From: JABDIY01 sp963751955
Lineage (GTDB): Bacteria; Actinomycetota; Acidimicrobiia; Acidimicrobiales; SZUA-35
Assembly: GCA_963751955.1 (NCBI GenBank)
Contig: CAVVWM010000014.1
Coordinates: 1 to 64,000 of the forward strand
Length of the DNA stretch: 64,000 nucleotides
Direction of reading: 5' to 3'
Under the pieces are notes generated by a model, which was given only the letters and a program-made list of their open reading frames with translations, had not been told where the DNA came from and searched no databases. Made by a program: the position numbers and the translations under genes. Shown here piece after piece: positions 39,197 through 49,100 of the stretch. Within the stretch, counting starts at the first letter, position 1, and the number at the start of each line of letters is the position of its first letter.

Positions 39197-39775
39197 GTGT
39201 CGAAAGAGATCGACCAACTTGTAGAGAAGGCCAGAGACGGTGACCACCGCGCCTTTGAACAACTTGTTCGAGAAACCTATGTCGACACGTATACCTTGGC
39301 CTTCCGGTTGACCGGGGATCCAGAAGATGCACGCGATGTGGTGCAGGAGGTGTACCTGAGGGTGCACAAGAGCCTGCGCCGATTCCGTGGTGACTCGCAG
39401 TTCAAGACCTGGCTGCATCGAATCACTGCGAACTGCGCAAGCACACTTCTGGGACGGCGCACAAAGCACCGTCACGACCCGATGCCTGAAGATGCACCAA
39501 TCGCCGACAACAACCCTGAGCTGGATCCAGCTGCAAGGGCAGACACCGGCGTACTGCGAAACCAACTCACTGATGCCTTGAGGGGCCTTCCCCCCAAGCT
39601 CAGCGCGGTTGTGGTTCTGCGAGATATCTACGATTTCTCACACGAAGCCATTGCCGCCGAACTCGGTATCTCAGAATCTGCTGCCAAGGTACGTCTCCAC
39701 CGGGCCCGCAAGCGCCTGCGCGAGATTCTCCGTACGCACGAAGATTCTGAAGAGGCCGAGGCGCATGCAGTGTGA
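39197..39775 (+). CDS. ECF-family RNA polymerase sigma factor
   Basis: The 192-aa protein has region 2 (LAFRLTGDPEDARDVVQEVY, then FKTWLHRITANCA) and region 4 (LPPKLSAVVVLRDIYDFSHE, then LGISESAAKVRLHRARKRLR with the helix-turn-helix). It lacks regions 1 and 3, as ECF sigmas do. The GTG at 39197 is preceded by CAGAGGGGTC. The stop overlaps the ATG of the anti-sigma gene, the usual coupling. Target promoters are unknown. The neighbouring polysaccharide locus is an obvious candidate regulon. Confidence 0.93.
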   Translation: MSKEIDQLVEKARDGDHRAFEQLVRETYVDTYTLAFRLTGDPEDARDVVQEVYLRVHKSLRRFRGDSQFKTWLHRITANCASTLLGRRTKHRHDPMPEDAPIADNNPELDPAARADTGVLRNQLTDALRGLPPKLSAVVVLRDIYDFSHEAIAAELGISESAAKVRLHRARKRLREILRTHEDSEEAEAHAV

Positions 39776-40127
39776 CGACGTAATCCTTCACCTCGCACAG
39801 TCGCCCGATGAGGCGTCGAATGACTACCTTCGGTTGCCGGTGCGACATCACCTCGCTACTTGCCTGTCCTGTCAGGCGGAGCGGGCTCAGTACCGTCGAC
39901 TGCACCGAGAGCTTCAGACGCTGCGCTACGACGTCGTGATGCCCGACGATCGACTACTGGTCGATGTCCTCGATAGCGTCCGTCCACCGGCAACGGTGAC
40001 ACAACTGAGGCCGAGCCGCCGCAAAGCGTATGTCGGCGGCATCGCTGCCGCAGCAACCGCAGGCGCAGCAGGAGCGCTCGTGCTGGTATCCAAACTCAGC
40101 TCCAAGGGTCACCGTCTAGCCGGATAG
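39765..40127 (+). CDS. Zinc-finger anti-sigma factor, membrane-anchored
   Basis: The ATG at 39765 lies within the end of the sigma gene. The 120-aa product has the ZAS-type motif HHLATCLSCQAE (His-x3-Cys-x2-Cys) near residues 28-36 and a C-terminal hydrophobic segment (GGIAAAATAGAAGALVLVSK) that can anchor it in the membrane. This is the normal partner for the preceding ECF sigma factor, holding it inactive until a signal is received. Confidence 0.85.
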   Translation: MQCDDVILHLAQSPDEASNDYLRLPVRHHLATCLSCQAERAQYRRLHRELQTLRYDVVMPDDRLLVDVLDSVRPPATVTQLRPSRRKAYVGGIAAAATAGAAGALVLVSKLSSKGHRLAG

Positions 40128-40213
40128 CCGTCCCGGTGTCTGATTCAGAGCGCTCGCTACGCCCATATCGAAGCCAGATCGTCAGCGAGCGCTGCTATCC
40201 TTCAGCTTCCCCA

Positions 40214-40286
40214 AGGGCACTAGCTCAATTGGTAGAGCACCGGTCTCCAAAACCGGGTGTTGGGGGTTCAAGTCCCTCGTGCCCTG
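40214..40286 (+). tRNA. tRNA-Trp (CCA)
   Basis: Acceptor AGGGCAC / GTGCCCT, D arm TAGCTCAATTGGTAGAGC, anticodon stem-loop CCGGT-ctCCAaa-ACCGG and T arm GGGGGTTCAAGTCCC are all canonical. 3' CCA is not encoded. tRNA-Trp immediately before secE is a widely conserved arrangement. Confidence 0.97.
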
Positions 40287-40371
40287 CTATCGGCCTACCT
40301 CAGCCAAACTTGTGGAATGCTTGTTCAACCAGAACCAGCCGCGTTGAAACCTCACGAAAGTAACTCGACTC

Positions 40372-40686
40372 ATGGCGATGAACCGCGAACAACGGCGGCT
40401 CCTGCAGAAGCAGGGTCATCTCGATGCTGAAGGCAACCCCGTAAGCGGTGGCGGCCGATCTCGCGACGAAGCACGCGCTCCCGCCCGCGGCGAGCGAGTT
40501 GGACCAGCCCAGTACATGCGAGAGGTCAATACCGAACTTCGCCGCGTAAACTGGCCGACGAGACAAGAGGTCATCAACTACTCCTTCGTCACTCTCCTGA
40601 CGTTGTTGTTGTTCATGGTGATGGTCTCCGGTTTTGATTTTGTATTTGGCGAGGGGATCATCCAGATCCTGAAACTGGCGAACTGA
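40372..40686 (+). CDS. secE: Preprotein translocase subunit SecE
   Basis: The 104-aa protein has a basic N-terminal extension and the conserved amphipathic/TM end: YMREVNTELRRVNWPTRQEV, then YSFVTLLTLLLFMVMVSGFD. It is the essential single-TM subunit of the SecYEG channel. It lies 86 bp behind tRNA-Trp and six bases before nusG. Confidence 0.95.
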   Translation: MAMNREQRRLLQKQGHLDAEGNPVSGGGRSRDEARAPARGERVGPAQYMREVNTELRRVNWPTRQEVINYSFVTLLTLLLFMVMVSGFDFVFGEGIIQILKLAN

Positions 40687-40691
40687 GACCC

Positions 40692-41513
40692 ATGACTGAC
40701 CTGACAAACACCGAAGCTGCTGAAGACGCACCCGTCGAGGAGCCCACTCGTGCCGACGAGCCAACTGCTCCCGACGAGCCAACTGCGAGTGTTGCTGCGA
40801 GCAAATCCTCAGTTGGATCTGACCCTGAGGAAGCAACCGGTGATGTCGAGAGCACAGAGGGACCTGCGCCAGCCCCGGCTGAGTCCGATACGGCTGGGGC
40901 TGATGAGGCCGAACCAGAACTCGACGAGACCGACCAGGAGGAGGTCCCCGAGCCCAAGGTTTCACCGTATGACCGTCCCGGCAAATGGTATGTGCTTCAC
41001 ACCCAATCCGGGTACGAAAAGAAGGTCAGAACCAATCTCGAGGCCCGCACGTCATCGATGAACATGGAGCATCGAATCTTCGAAGTGGTCATCCCAACCG
41101 AAGAAGTCGTCGAGTTCAAAAACGGCGAGAAGAAGGTAGTTCCCAAGAAGATGTTCCCCGGATACCTTCTGTGCCGGATGCGTCTCGACGACGACTCGTG
41201 GTTCGTTGTGCGCAACACCCCCGGGGTCACCGGCTTCGTCGGTGCGGGCAACAAGCCTTCGCCGCTGCCTCGCAAAGATGTCGAGTTGTTTTCGTCCGAG
41301 GCCGACGAGGCAACCGATGCTGTGCGCAAGGGTCGTCCCAAGATGGAGTACGAAGTGGGAGAGACTGTGCAGGTCAAGGAAGGCCCATTCGCCGACTTCG
41401 AGGGACAGATCGAAGAGATCAACGTCGAGCAGCTCAAACTCAAAGTGCTCGTCAACATCTTCGGGCGCGAGACCCCAGTCGAACTCGAGTTCGGCCAGGT
41501 TCGCAAGCCGTAA
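40692..41513 (+). CDS. nusG: Transcription termination/antitermination factor NusG
   Basis: The 273-aa protein has an acidic, Ala/Pro/Glu-rich N-terminal extension of about 90 residues, a common actinobacterial feature. The NGN domain follows (WYVLHTQSGYEKKVRTNLEA; KKMFPGYLLCRM; NTPGVTGFVG), then a KOW domain (VGETVQVKEGPFADFEGQIE). It binds RNA polymerase and couples it with Rho or the ribosome. Confidence 0.96.
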   Translation: MTDLTNTEAAEDAPVEEPTRADEPTAPDEPTASVAASKSSVGSDPEEATGDVESTEGPAPAPAESDTAGADEAEPELDETDQEEVPEPKVSPYDRPGKWYVLHTQSGYEKKVRTNLEARTSSMNMEHRIFEVVIPTEEVVEFKNGEKKVVPKKMFPGYLLCRMRLDDDSWFVVRNTPGVTGFVGAGNKPSPLPRKDVELFSSEADEATDAVRKGRPKMEYEVGETVQVKEGPFADFEGQIEEINVEQLKLKVLVNIFGRETPVELEFGQVRKP

Positions 41514-41927
41514 TTTCGCCTGCAGCGGGCCCGTTCCTGGCAACTCGTCGGCCTGACGGCCTTTGGAGTTGCTTGAGGTTCCGTTGACTTCGCTCGTTCC
41601 TGCGGGCCCACGTTCTCACTCGCTGGCGCTCGCTTCCTGGTCCCTCCGGATCTCGACCCGTACCGGGTGGCTAGCAGCTCAGATGGGGAGCGCTGTGGTC
41701 GGCCGCGGTGAGGTGCCGCCGCGCCAGCAAGGCAGCACGACGGTCCTACTCGGCTCCGTGCCAACGTGGCCGGAGCGACCCGACCAGAGGCGTTGTGAAC
41801 TGAGCCCCGACAACGGTCCCAGCACGCCTGCATTCGCCACGCACCGCTGGAGGCGAGCGCAGGCAATGCGAGCAGAAGGCTGTATGATATTCAGTCGCTC
41901 TAACACTAGAAGTTGTAGGAAGTCGCC
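41514..41927. other. Long nusG-rplK intergenic region
   Basis: No convincing gene is seen in these 414 bp; the ORFs here have no recognisable similarity. The first half is GC-rich with CGCTCGTTCCTG-type words that resemble the 106-bp repeats after rplL in inverse orientation. A possible -10 box TATGAT at 41883-41888 could start the rplKA transcript, but no matching -35 is visible. Confidence 0.4.
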
Positions 41928-42353
41928 ATGGCCAAGAAAAAGGTCCTTGCAGTCGTAAAGATCCAGATCCCCGCTGGCCAAGCGTCGCCAGCCCCGCCTG
42001 TGGGTACCGCACTCGGTCCCTACGGTGTCGCCATCATGGATTTCTGCAAGGACTACAACGCCCGTACCGAAAGCCAACGCGGCAATATCGTCCCGGTCGA
42101 GATCTCGGTCTTCGAGGATCGTTCGTTCAGTTTCATTCTGAAGACACCCCCTGCGGCGGCCCTGATCAAGAAGGCGGCTGGCATCGTCCAGGGTGCATCG
42201 AACCCCAAGACCGACTCTGCCGGCTCGATCACTGATGCCCAGCTCACCGAGATCGCCGAGCTGAAGATGCCCGATCTGAACGCCTACGACATCCAGGCCG
42301 CCAAGCTGCAGATCGCTGGTACCGCACGCCAGATGGGCGTCGAGATCGTCTGA
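41928..42353 (+). CDS. rplK: 50S ribosomal protein L11
   Basis: The 141-aa protein starts MAKKKVLAVVKIQIPAGQAS at the ATG 41928 behind GTAGGAAG. It contains the conserved APPVGTALGPYGVAIMDFCK and C-terminal RNA-binding domain (KAAGIVQGAS; GTARQMGVEI). L11 forms the stalk base of the ribosome. One of four L-protein genes in the usual KAJL order. Confidence 0.97.
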   Translation: MAKKKVLAVVKIQIPAGQASPAPPVGTALGPYGVAIMDFCKDYNARTESQRGNIVPVEISVFEDRSFSFILKTPPAAALIKKAAGIVQGASNPKTDSAGSITDAQLTEIAELKMPDLNAYDIQAAKLQIAGTARQMGVEIV

Positions 42354-42449
42354 TTCAACGGCTACTGCACCTAGCTCACGCATGCGGAAGGTTCACCTCG
42401 CCCCGCCTCTGTGAATTCCGAGGGAGCCGAAAGGCGGAAGGAGCCAGAA

Positions 42450-43154
42450 ATGGCAGCAAAAGGCAAGCGTTACACCGATGCCGCAAAGAAGTACGACCGA
42501 GACCAACTCTTCGGACCAGCTGAAGCACTAGAAATCCTCGCAGGTCTTCCATCGGCCAAGTACGACGAGTCCGTCGATGTTGTGTTCCGCCTCGGTGTTG
42601 ATCCCCGAAAGGCCGACCAGATCGTTCGCGGAACCGTTTCCATGCCAGAGGGCACGGGCAAGACCGTGCGAGTTGCGGTTTTCGCCAAGGGTGAAGCCGC
42701 GACCGCAGCAAAGGAAGCAGGCGCCGATCTCGTGGGGGCCGACGACCTAGTGGCCCAGGTAGAGGGCGGAATGCTCGATTTCGACCTCGCAATCGCAGCT
42801 CCCGACATGATGGCTCAGGTGGGAAAGCTAGGCCGTGTGCTGGGCCCTCGCGGCCTCATGCCGAACCCCAAAACCGGCACCGTCACCCCCGACGTGGCCA
42901 ACGCGGTGACCCAGTTCAAGGGTGGGACGGTGGAGTACCGCACCGATCGCTTCGCCAACGTGCATGTGTCAATCGGCAAGAAAAGCTTCACGCCCGAGTC
43001 GCTGCACAAGAACTTCGCAGCCCTGGTGGAAGAACTCAACCGAGCCAGGCCTGCATCGGCAAAAGGCCGTTACATGAAGAAGGCGTCGGTGTCCTCCACC
43101 ATGGGCCCCGGCATCAAACTCGACCCCACCAGGCTCGAGGACGAACCCGCCTAG
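42450..43154 (+). CDS. rplA: 50S ribosomal protein L1
   Basis: The 234-aa protein starts at ATG 42450 behind GGCGGAAGGAG, not at the upstream GTG of the longer frame. Family motifs: ESVDVVFRLGVDPRKADQIV, GRVLGPRGLMPNPKTGTVT and the C-terminal SSTMGPGIKLD. L1 binds 23S rRNA at the L1 stalk and is usually the translational repressor of its own operon. Confidence 0.97.
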   Translation: MAAKGKRYTDAAKKYDRDQLFGPAEALEILAGLPSAKYDESVDVVFRLGVDPRKADQIVRGTVSMPEGTGKTVRVAVFAKGEAATAAKEAGADLVGADDLVAQVEGGMLDFDLAIAAPDMMAQVGKLGRVLGPRGLMPNPKTGTVTPDVANAVTQFKGGTVEYRTDRFANVHVSIGKKSFTPESLHKNFAALVEELNRARPASAKGRYMKKASVSSTMGPGIKLDPTRLEDEPA

Positions 43155-43388
43155 CCATCCGGCAGCGGAATGCCGATGATGGTTCGCTACCATCACCGGT
43201 TCACAATCTGATGAAGTTCTCGCCCTAGACCTTGGGTTTGTGTCCTTTCGGACAACACGAAGCGAGCCGTTTCGGCGGTTGAGCCCAACGAGGCGGTTTG
43301 CGAATGTCCTCACCCTCCTTTCGGTGTGTGCGGGTGTGATGCGGATCGGCGACGAATCTGCATCACCTACCCATTGAAAGGAGGTGCA
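43155..43388 (+). promoter_or_regulatory. rplJL leader with hairpin (probable L10 leader)
   Basis: This 234-bp non-coding leader precedes rplJ, where many bacteria carry the autoregulatory L10 leader. Visible elements are the short hairpin TGTCCTTTCGGACA and a long stem GTGATGCGGAT / ATCTGCATCAC (43336-43346 with 43356-43366, one G-U pair). The long stem ends 11 nt before the strong ribosome-binding site GAAAGGAGGT. Assignment as the L10-binding leader is by position and structure, not by a covariance search. Confidence 0.55.
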
Positions 43389-44165
43389 ATGAGCACAGGA
43401 AGCACAACCACAGGCGAAGGACGTCCGGCCAGGCCGGAAAAGATAGAGGCAGTCAACGAGATTCAGGGTCGTTTCACCGATTCTGAGGTCGTTCTGGTGT
43501 CGGAATACCGTGGACTCTCCGTGTCGGACCTGGCAGATCTTCGGATCAGCCTACGTAAGGCTGGGGGCAGGCACCGGGTGTACAAGAACACCTTGGCTCG
43601 GCGGGCCGCAGCCCAGGCTGAGCTCGACGAGTTGTTTACCGACCTACTCGTCGGCCCTACAGCCCTGACCTATTCCGATCAAATTGATGGCGTCGATGTC
43701 GACGTCGTCTCCATCGCCAAGGCGCTGAAAGACTTCGGAAAGGCAAACGAGAACCTGGTGATCAAAGGTGGCCTTTTCGAAGGTCGCTTCATCGATGTCA
43801 GCGAGGTGAATCGACTCGCAGAGATCGAACCACGCGACGTACTGCTGAGCAAGCTGGCTGGCCTTTTGGCGGCCCCCATGCAGCAGTTCGCTGGTCTTCT
43901 CCAGGCGGTCCCTCGGGAATTTGCCGGCCTGCTCAAGGCACTTATCGACGAAGGCGGCGCCCCGGGCGCTCCCGCTTCAGAACCGGCACCGGCCAAGGAA
44001 GAAGCGGTCGCTCCAGCTGCCGACGACACCCCCGCAGCATCAGAGGCTTCCGCCTCCGACGCTGCTGAAGAAACCGCCGCAGAGGACGCTGCACCCGCAG
44101 AAGACGCTGCACCAGAGAACACTCCCGAGGCAGACGCCGAGGGCGAGAACGAAGAGAGTGAGTAA
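43389..44165 (+). CDS. rplJ: 50S ribosomal protein L10
   Basis: The ATG at 43389 follows GAAAGGAGGTGCA. The first ~175 residues are canonical L10 (VLVSEYRGLSVSDLADLRIS; YKNTLARRAA; LAGLLAAPMQQFAGLLQAVP). A C-terminal extension of roughly 70 residues rich in Ala, Glu, Pro and Asp follows, a feature of several actinobacterial L10 proteins. L10 anchors the L7/L12 stalk. rplL starts 5 bp after its stop. Confidence 0.96.
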   Translation: MSTGSTTTGEGRPARPEKIEAVNEIQGRFTDSEVVLVSEYRGLSVSDLADLRISLRKAGGRHRVYKNTLARRAAAQAELDELFTDLLVGPTALTYSDQIDGVDVDVVSIAKALKDFGKANENLVIKGGLFEGRFIDVSEVNRLAEIEPRDVLLSKLAGLLAAPMQQFAGLLQAVPREFAGLLKALIDEGGAPGAPASEPAPAKEEAVAPAADDTPAASEASASDAAEETAAEDAAPAEDAAPENTPEADAEGENEESE

Positions 44166-44169
44166 CAAA

Positions 44170-44544
44170 ATGTCCAAAGAAGAAATCCTCGATGCCATCG
44201 CGAACATGAGCGTGCTGGAGCTATCAGAGCTCCTCACCGAGTTCGAAGAGAAGTTTGGTGTTACCGCCGCTGCTCCAGTGGCAGTTGCTGCGGTCGCTGC
44301 CGGCGGCGGCGAAGCTGCTGAAGCCGAAGAGAAGACCGATTTCGATGTCGTTCTCACCGGCGCCGGCGACAAGAAGATCCAGGTGATCAAGGCCGTCCGC
44401 GAGCTCACCAGCCTGGGCCTCAAGGAAGCCAAGGAACTGGTGGAGAGCGCCCCCAAGGCCGTTCTCGAAGGCGCCAACAAAGACGACGCCGAAGCCGCAA
44501 AGGCCAAGCTCGAAGATGCTGGTGGTGCAGTTGAACTGAAGTAG
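44170..44544 (+). CDS. rplL: 50S ribosomal protein L7/L12
   Basis: The 124-aa stalk protein starts at ATG 44170. It has the N-terminal dimerisation domain (EEILDAIANMSVLELSELLT), an Ala-rich hinge and the conserved C-terminal domain (KIQVIKAVRELTSLGLKEAK, then ELVESAPK). Length and composition are typical. The operon ends at the terminator at 44559. Confidence 0.97.
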   Translation: MSKEEILDAIANMSVLELSELLTEFEEKFGVTAAAPVAVAAVAAGGGEAAEAEEKTDFDVVLTGAGDKKIQVIKAVRELTSLGLKEAKELVESAPKAVLEGANKDDAEAAKAKLEDAGGAVELK

Positions 44545-44558
44545 TTCAGCTTCTTCCA

Positions 44559-44593
44559 ACAAAAGGCCCGGTGCTTCGCACCGGGCCTTTTGT
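44559..44593 (+). terminator. Intrinsic terminator after rplL
   Basis: A perfect 16-bp stem (ACAAAAGGCCCGGTGC / GCACCGGGCCTTTTGT) with a TTC loop lies 14 bp past the rplL stop. The T-run is within the stem's 3' arm. It separates the rplKAJL transcript from downstream DNA. Confidence 0.9.
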
Positions 44594-44643
44594 GCTCTCT
44601 GGCCCGTGCCAGTCCCGACGCCGTAGCGTTGCTTGAACACCGC

Positions 44644-45056
44644 AAGGCTGCGGAGGGACCGAGCAGCAGGGGGGTCGTTGGGGTTTGATTGAGCGGAGCG
44701 AGACCGGAGCGACCTGGAGCGAGGAACGAGCGCGGGGGTGTGGGTGTGTAAGGCTGCGGAGGGACCGAGCAGCAGGGGGTCGTTGGGGTTTGATTGAGCG
44801 GAGCGAGACCGGAGCGACCTGGAGCGAGGAACGAGCGCGGGGGTGTGGGTGTGTAGGGCTGCGGAGGGACCGAGCAGCAGGGGGGTCGTTGGGGTTTGAT
44901 TGAGCGGAGCGAGACCGGAGCGACCTGGAGCGAGGAACGAGCGCGGGGGTGTGGGTGTGTAAGGCTGCGGAGGGACCGAGCAGCAGGGGGGTCGTTGGGG
45001 TTTGATTGAGCGGAGCGAGACCGGAGCGACCTGGAGCGAGGAACGAGCGCAGGCGA
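44644..45056. repeat. 106-bp direct tandem repeat, about 3.9 copies
   Basis: Units begin at 44644, 44750, 44855 and 44961 with A(A/G)GGCTGCGGAGGGACCGAG and run through GGGGTTTGATTGAGCGGAGC to GCGCGGGGGTGTGGGTGTGT. Unit 2 is one G shorter (105 bp) and unit 3 has one A-to-G change near its start. The last unit is truncated where the EamA gene begins. The unit can be read as open frames on both strands, but the encoded peptides look like composition artefacts. Confidence 0.95.
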
Positions 45057-45072
45057 GCGGAGGCATATAACG

Positions 45073-45896
45073 GTGGGTGTGGTGTTCGGCCTGTTGACGG
45101 CCCTTGCGATCGGGACTTCGGACCTCTTCGGTCGACGGATCGTGCATGCTCAGAGCCCTATCACCGCTGCGGTTCCGATGCAGTTCTTCGGAATACTCAC
45201 CGCGGCGGTGACGATGGTGTTCGTGTCGAGCGACATCTCGTTGCGCGACAGCTTTTCGGCCTGCTGTCCGGTCTCGGGTTTGCTGTGGGCTTGGGGTGTT
45301 ATTACACCGGCCTCAGCAGGGCGTCGTCGGCACTCATCGCACCGACTGTCGCCATGCTCAGTGCCGTCGTGCCCTTCGCCTACTCGGTGTTCCGCGGATC
45401 TGAGACCTCGATCGTCACCCTCGGTGGAGCCGCTGTCTGTGTGATCGGCCTGGCGGTGGTCACCATCAATCGGTCCGCGGTGGCGGTTGACTGGGTTGCG
45501 CTGCGGTGGGGGACCCTCTCCGGGCTTGGATATGCGACCGGCTTGATCGCCCTGATCGATGTCGCTGATCAGGCCGGCACGTGGCCCGCAGTTGTGCAGC
45601 GCACCACGGCTTGCCTTGCCCTTGCGGTCGTGGCTGCCAAGATCAAGGTTCCGGTGTGGCCCGCTCCCAACCTCCGATTGTCAGCAGTTCTGGCGGGGAT
45701 AGCGGTAGGCCTCTCGACCGTATTCTTGTTGTCGGGGCTCGAGATTGATCCGACGCCGACGGTAATCGCGTCGTCGACCTTCCCAGCCGTAACCGTTTTT
45801 GTCGGGCTGTTGGTCTATGGCGACTCGGTCCGAACCCACCAATGGTTCGGTATCGCCATTGTGATCCTCGGCATCATCGGCGTTTCGGCCGGCTAG
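45073..45896 (+). CDS. EamA/DMT-family transporter (frameshift)
   Basis: Ten hydrophobic helices in two repeats are expected. The N-terminal two to three helices (VGVVFGLLTALAIGTSDLFG from the GTG at 45073) and the rest (LFGLLSGLGFAVGLGCYYTG onward) lie in different frames, joined near 45250 by restoring one base. The second EamA half has LDLSTVFLLSGLEI-type and GLLVYGDSVRTHQWFGIAIV sequences. No substrate can be inferred. It interrupts the usual rplL-rpoB adjacency together with the 106-bp repeat. Confidence 0.75.
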
Positions 45897-46185
45897 TTCC
45901 TCAGGCTTGGCTGTGGGAGCTAGCGAAGCGTTTGGAGCGACTCCGAGCGCAATCAAAAGGCAGGGCGCTTGACTTTTGTGGCCCTGGTTGGTTCAATCTC
46001 GGCCATAACCGAGTGAATCTGGGATTAGTGCGTTGTGTTGTACGCGCAGGTGGCACTAGCCTTGTATCAGTCGTGCCCGCTTCGTTGACCCTCGTAACCG
46101 CCTAAAAAACGTTCCATCGTCTTCGTCGCGTCCGTTCGACCGACTCCTTGGCCACAAACTCAAGCCTTACACCAGGTGGTGACCC
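45897..46185. promoter_or_regulatory. rpoB upstream region
   Basis: These 289 bp contain no supported gene and must hold the rpoBC promoter. TTGACT at about 45969 and several T/A-rich words (TTGTATCAG near 46062) are candidate boxes, but no pair with ideal spacing stands out. Confidence 0.4.
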
Positions 46186-49100
46186 TTGCCTGCACGTACC
46201 GTTGCTCGCGACCGTTATTCGTTCGGAAAACTGGAAGAGGCATTGCCTCTTCCAGACCTAATTTCGATACAGCGTGATTCGTTCAAGTTCTTCCTAGCCG
46301 AAGGCCTCTCGAACGCGTTCCGGGATATTTCCCCGATTCGCGATTTCACCGAGACCCTCCACCTGGAGCTCGAGTTCGATCCAGAAGACGAAGACCTCAA
46401 GCCGATTCCGAAGTACTCGGTGGAAGAGTGCCGCGAAAAGGACATGACCTACGCCGCACCGATCTTCGTTCGGGCACGGTTCATCAACGCCAACACCGGC
46501 GAGATCAAGGAACAGACGGTCTTCATGGGCGACTTCCCGATGATGACCGAGAAAGGCACGTTCATCATCAACGGCACTGAGCGTGTCGTGGTGTCTCAGT
46601 TGGTGCGCAGCCCCGGTGTCATCTTCCAACCGGGTGAACGTTTCCGTCTTCGTAACTTGGCCAAGCATCAGATGGTCACCGGCACCATTCATCCCTATCG
46701 CGGTGAATGGATCGAGTTCGATGTCGAGCACAAGACCGGCAAGCACCCCACAGCCGGTGTTCGGGTCGCACGCAAGCGCCGGATCCCTGTGTTCACCATC
46801 CTCCGTGCCCTCGGCCTCGACGAGGAGAACGCACCAGGGTTCCTCGAGGCATTCGTGGACCACTTCGACTTCCTCGAGGGCCAGTGGGAAAAGGAAGCGG
46901 AAAACGCTCCAACCCAAGAAGAGTCATTGATCGAGATATACAAGCGAGCCCGTCCCGGTGAGCCCCAGACCGCCGAGGCAGCCCGCAGCTATCTTCGCAA
47001 TGCGTTCTTCGAGACCCGACGCTACGACCTGTCTCGGGTAGGTCGTTACAAGCTGAATCGTAAGCTCGGACCCGAAATCGAGAAGCTCACCGAAATCTTC
47101 CCGATGATCGCCGGTTTGATCGAACGCCCCGAGGAGGATCAGGCGGTTCTGTCGCCGGTGGAAATCGTGGCGGCTTGCACCTACCTGCTGCACCTCATGC
47201 AGGCCGAACCTGGCTACCGCCTCGACGATCAGGATCACTTCGCCAATCGTCGTGTCCGCTCTGTTGGCGAGCTCATTCAGAACCAGGTTCGCATCGGCCT
47301 GTCCCGTATGGAGCGAGTGGTTCGGGAGCGCATGACCACCCAGGACGTTGAAGCGATCACCCCTCAGACGCTCATCAACATCCGCCCGGTCGTAGCCGCG
47401 ATCAAGGAGTTTTTCGGAACATCCCAGCTGTCCCAGTTCATGGATCAGGTGAACCCACTTTCGGGCCTCACCCACCGCCGGCGACTTTCTGCCTTGGGCC
47501 CTGGTGGGCTCAGCCGTGACCGCGCCGGCTTCGAAGTTCGCGACGTTCACTTCAGTCATTACGGCCGCATGTGCCCGATCGAAACCCCCGAAGGCCCGAA
47601 CATCGGCCTCATCGGCTATCTGTCGAGTTATGCCCGGGTCAACGAGTTCGGGTTCCTCGAGACGCCCTATCGCGAAGTCGTCAACGGTCGAGTGACCAAC
47701 GAGATCCGCTACATGACCGCTGACGAGGAGGAGGAATACGTCGTTGCCCAGGCGAACGCCCGTGTGAGCGCCGACGGCACATTCCTCGATGACCGAGTAC
47801 TAGTGCGCCGTTCACCCCAGGCTGCTTCGCTGCATGACCTCAAGCTTCAGCTCGAACGCGACATCTTCTTCGGCGCAACAACCGAGATCTCGTCGGTACC
47901 ACCGGCTGATGTCCAGCTCATGGACGTGTCCCCGAAGCAGATCGTTTCGATCGGTACGGGCCTCATCCCCTTCCTCGAGCACGACGATGCCAACCGAGCG
48001 CTCATGGGCGCCAACATGCAGCGTCAGGCCGTGCCGCTTCTCACCCCAGAGGCCCCCTACATCGGAACCGGAATCGAAGGCCGTGCCGCCATCGACGCTG
48101 CCGACACCATCTCCGCCGAAGAAGACGGCGTGGTGGTCGAAGCTGATGGAAACGAACTGGTGCTCGAATACAAGACCATGGGGCGGGTTGTGCATCGTCT
48201 CATGAAGTTCCGTCGCTCGAATCAGGACAGCTGCATCAACCAGAAGCTGAGGGTGAGCGCCGGTGACCGCTTCAAGAAGGGTGACCTTCTCTCCGATGGC
48301 CCCTCCACTGACAACGGTGAACTTGCATTGGGCAAGAACCTCGTCGTCGCTTTCATGCCGTGGGAGGGCTACAACTTCGAAGACGCCATCATTCTCAACG
48401 AACGCCTCGTGAAGGACGATGTTCTCACCAGCATCCACATCCACGAGCACGAAATCGATGCTCGCGATACCAAGCTGGGCCCCGAAGAAATCACCCGGGA
48501 CATCCCCAACCTGTCCGACGACATCCTTGCTGATCTCGATGAGCGAGGAATCATCCGGGTAGGAGCCGATGTCGGCCCAGGCGACGTGTTGGTCGGCAAG
48601 GTGACCCCCAAGGGCGAAACCGAACTCACCCCCGAAGAGCGCCTCCTGCGGGCCATCTTCGGTGAGAAGGCACGCGAGGTTCGTGATACCAGCCTGAAGG
48701 TCCCCCACGGCGAGACCGGCAAGGTCATCGATGTCAAGGTCTTCCATCGCGATGACAGCCACGAACTGCCGCCCGGTGTGAACCAACTGGTCCGGGTCTA
48801 CGTGGGCCAGAAGCGCAAGATCAGCGTCGGCGACAAACTCGCCGGACGTCACGGCAACAAAGGTGTCATCTCCCGGATCCTGCCCCCCGAAGACATGCCA
48901 TACATGGCAGATGGCACGCCGGTGGACATCATCCTCAACCCCCTCGGCGTTCCTTCTCGAATGAACGTCGGTCAGGTGTTGGAAGCCCATCTCGGCTACG
49001 CCGCCCGCTGGGGTTGGAACGTCGGCGGAGAACGTGTCGGCGAAGAGCCCCTGCGCAACAATGTCAACAAGACCCGCCCCTTCACCACTCCCTCCACGCT

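Noticed and set aside
44685..44903. Arg/Gly-rich ORFs in the 106-bp repeats after rplL
   Set aside because: They mirror the repeat unit, have no ribosome-binding site and fit no family; treated as non-coding repeats.
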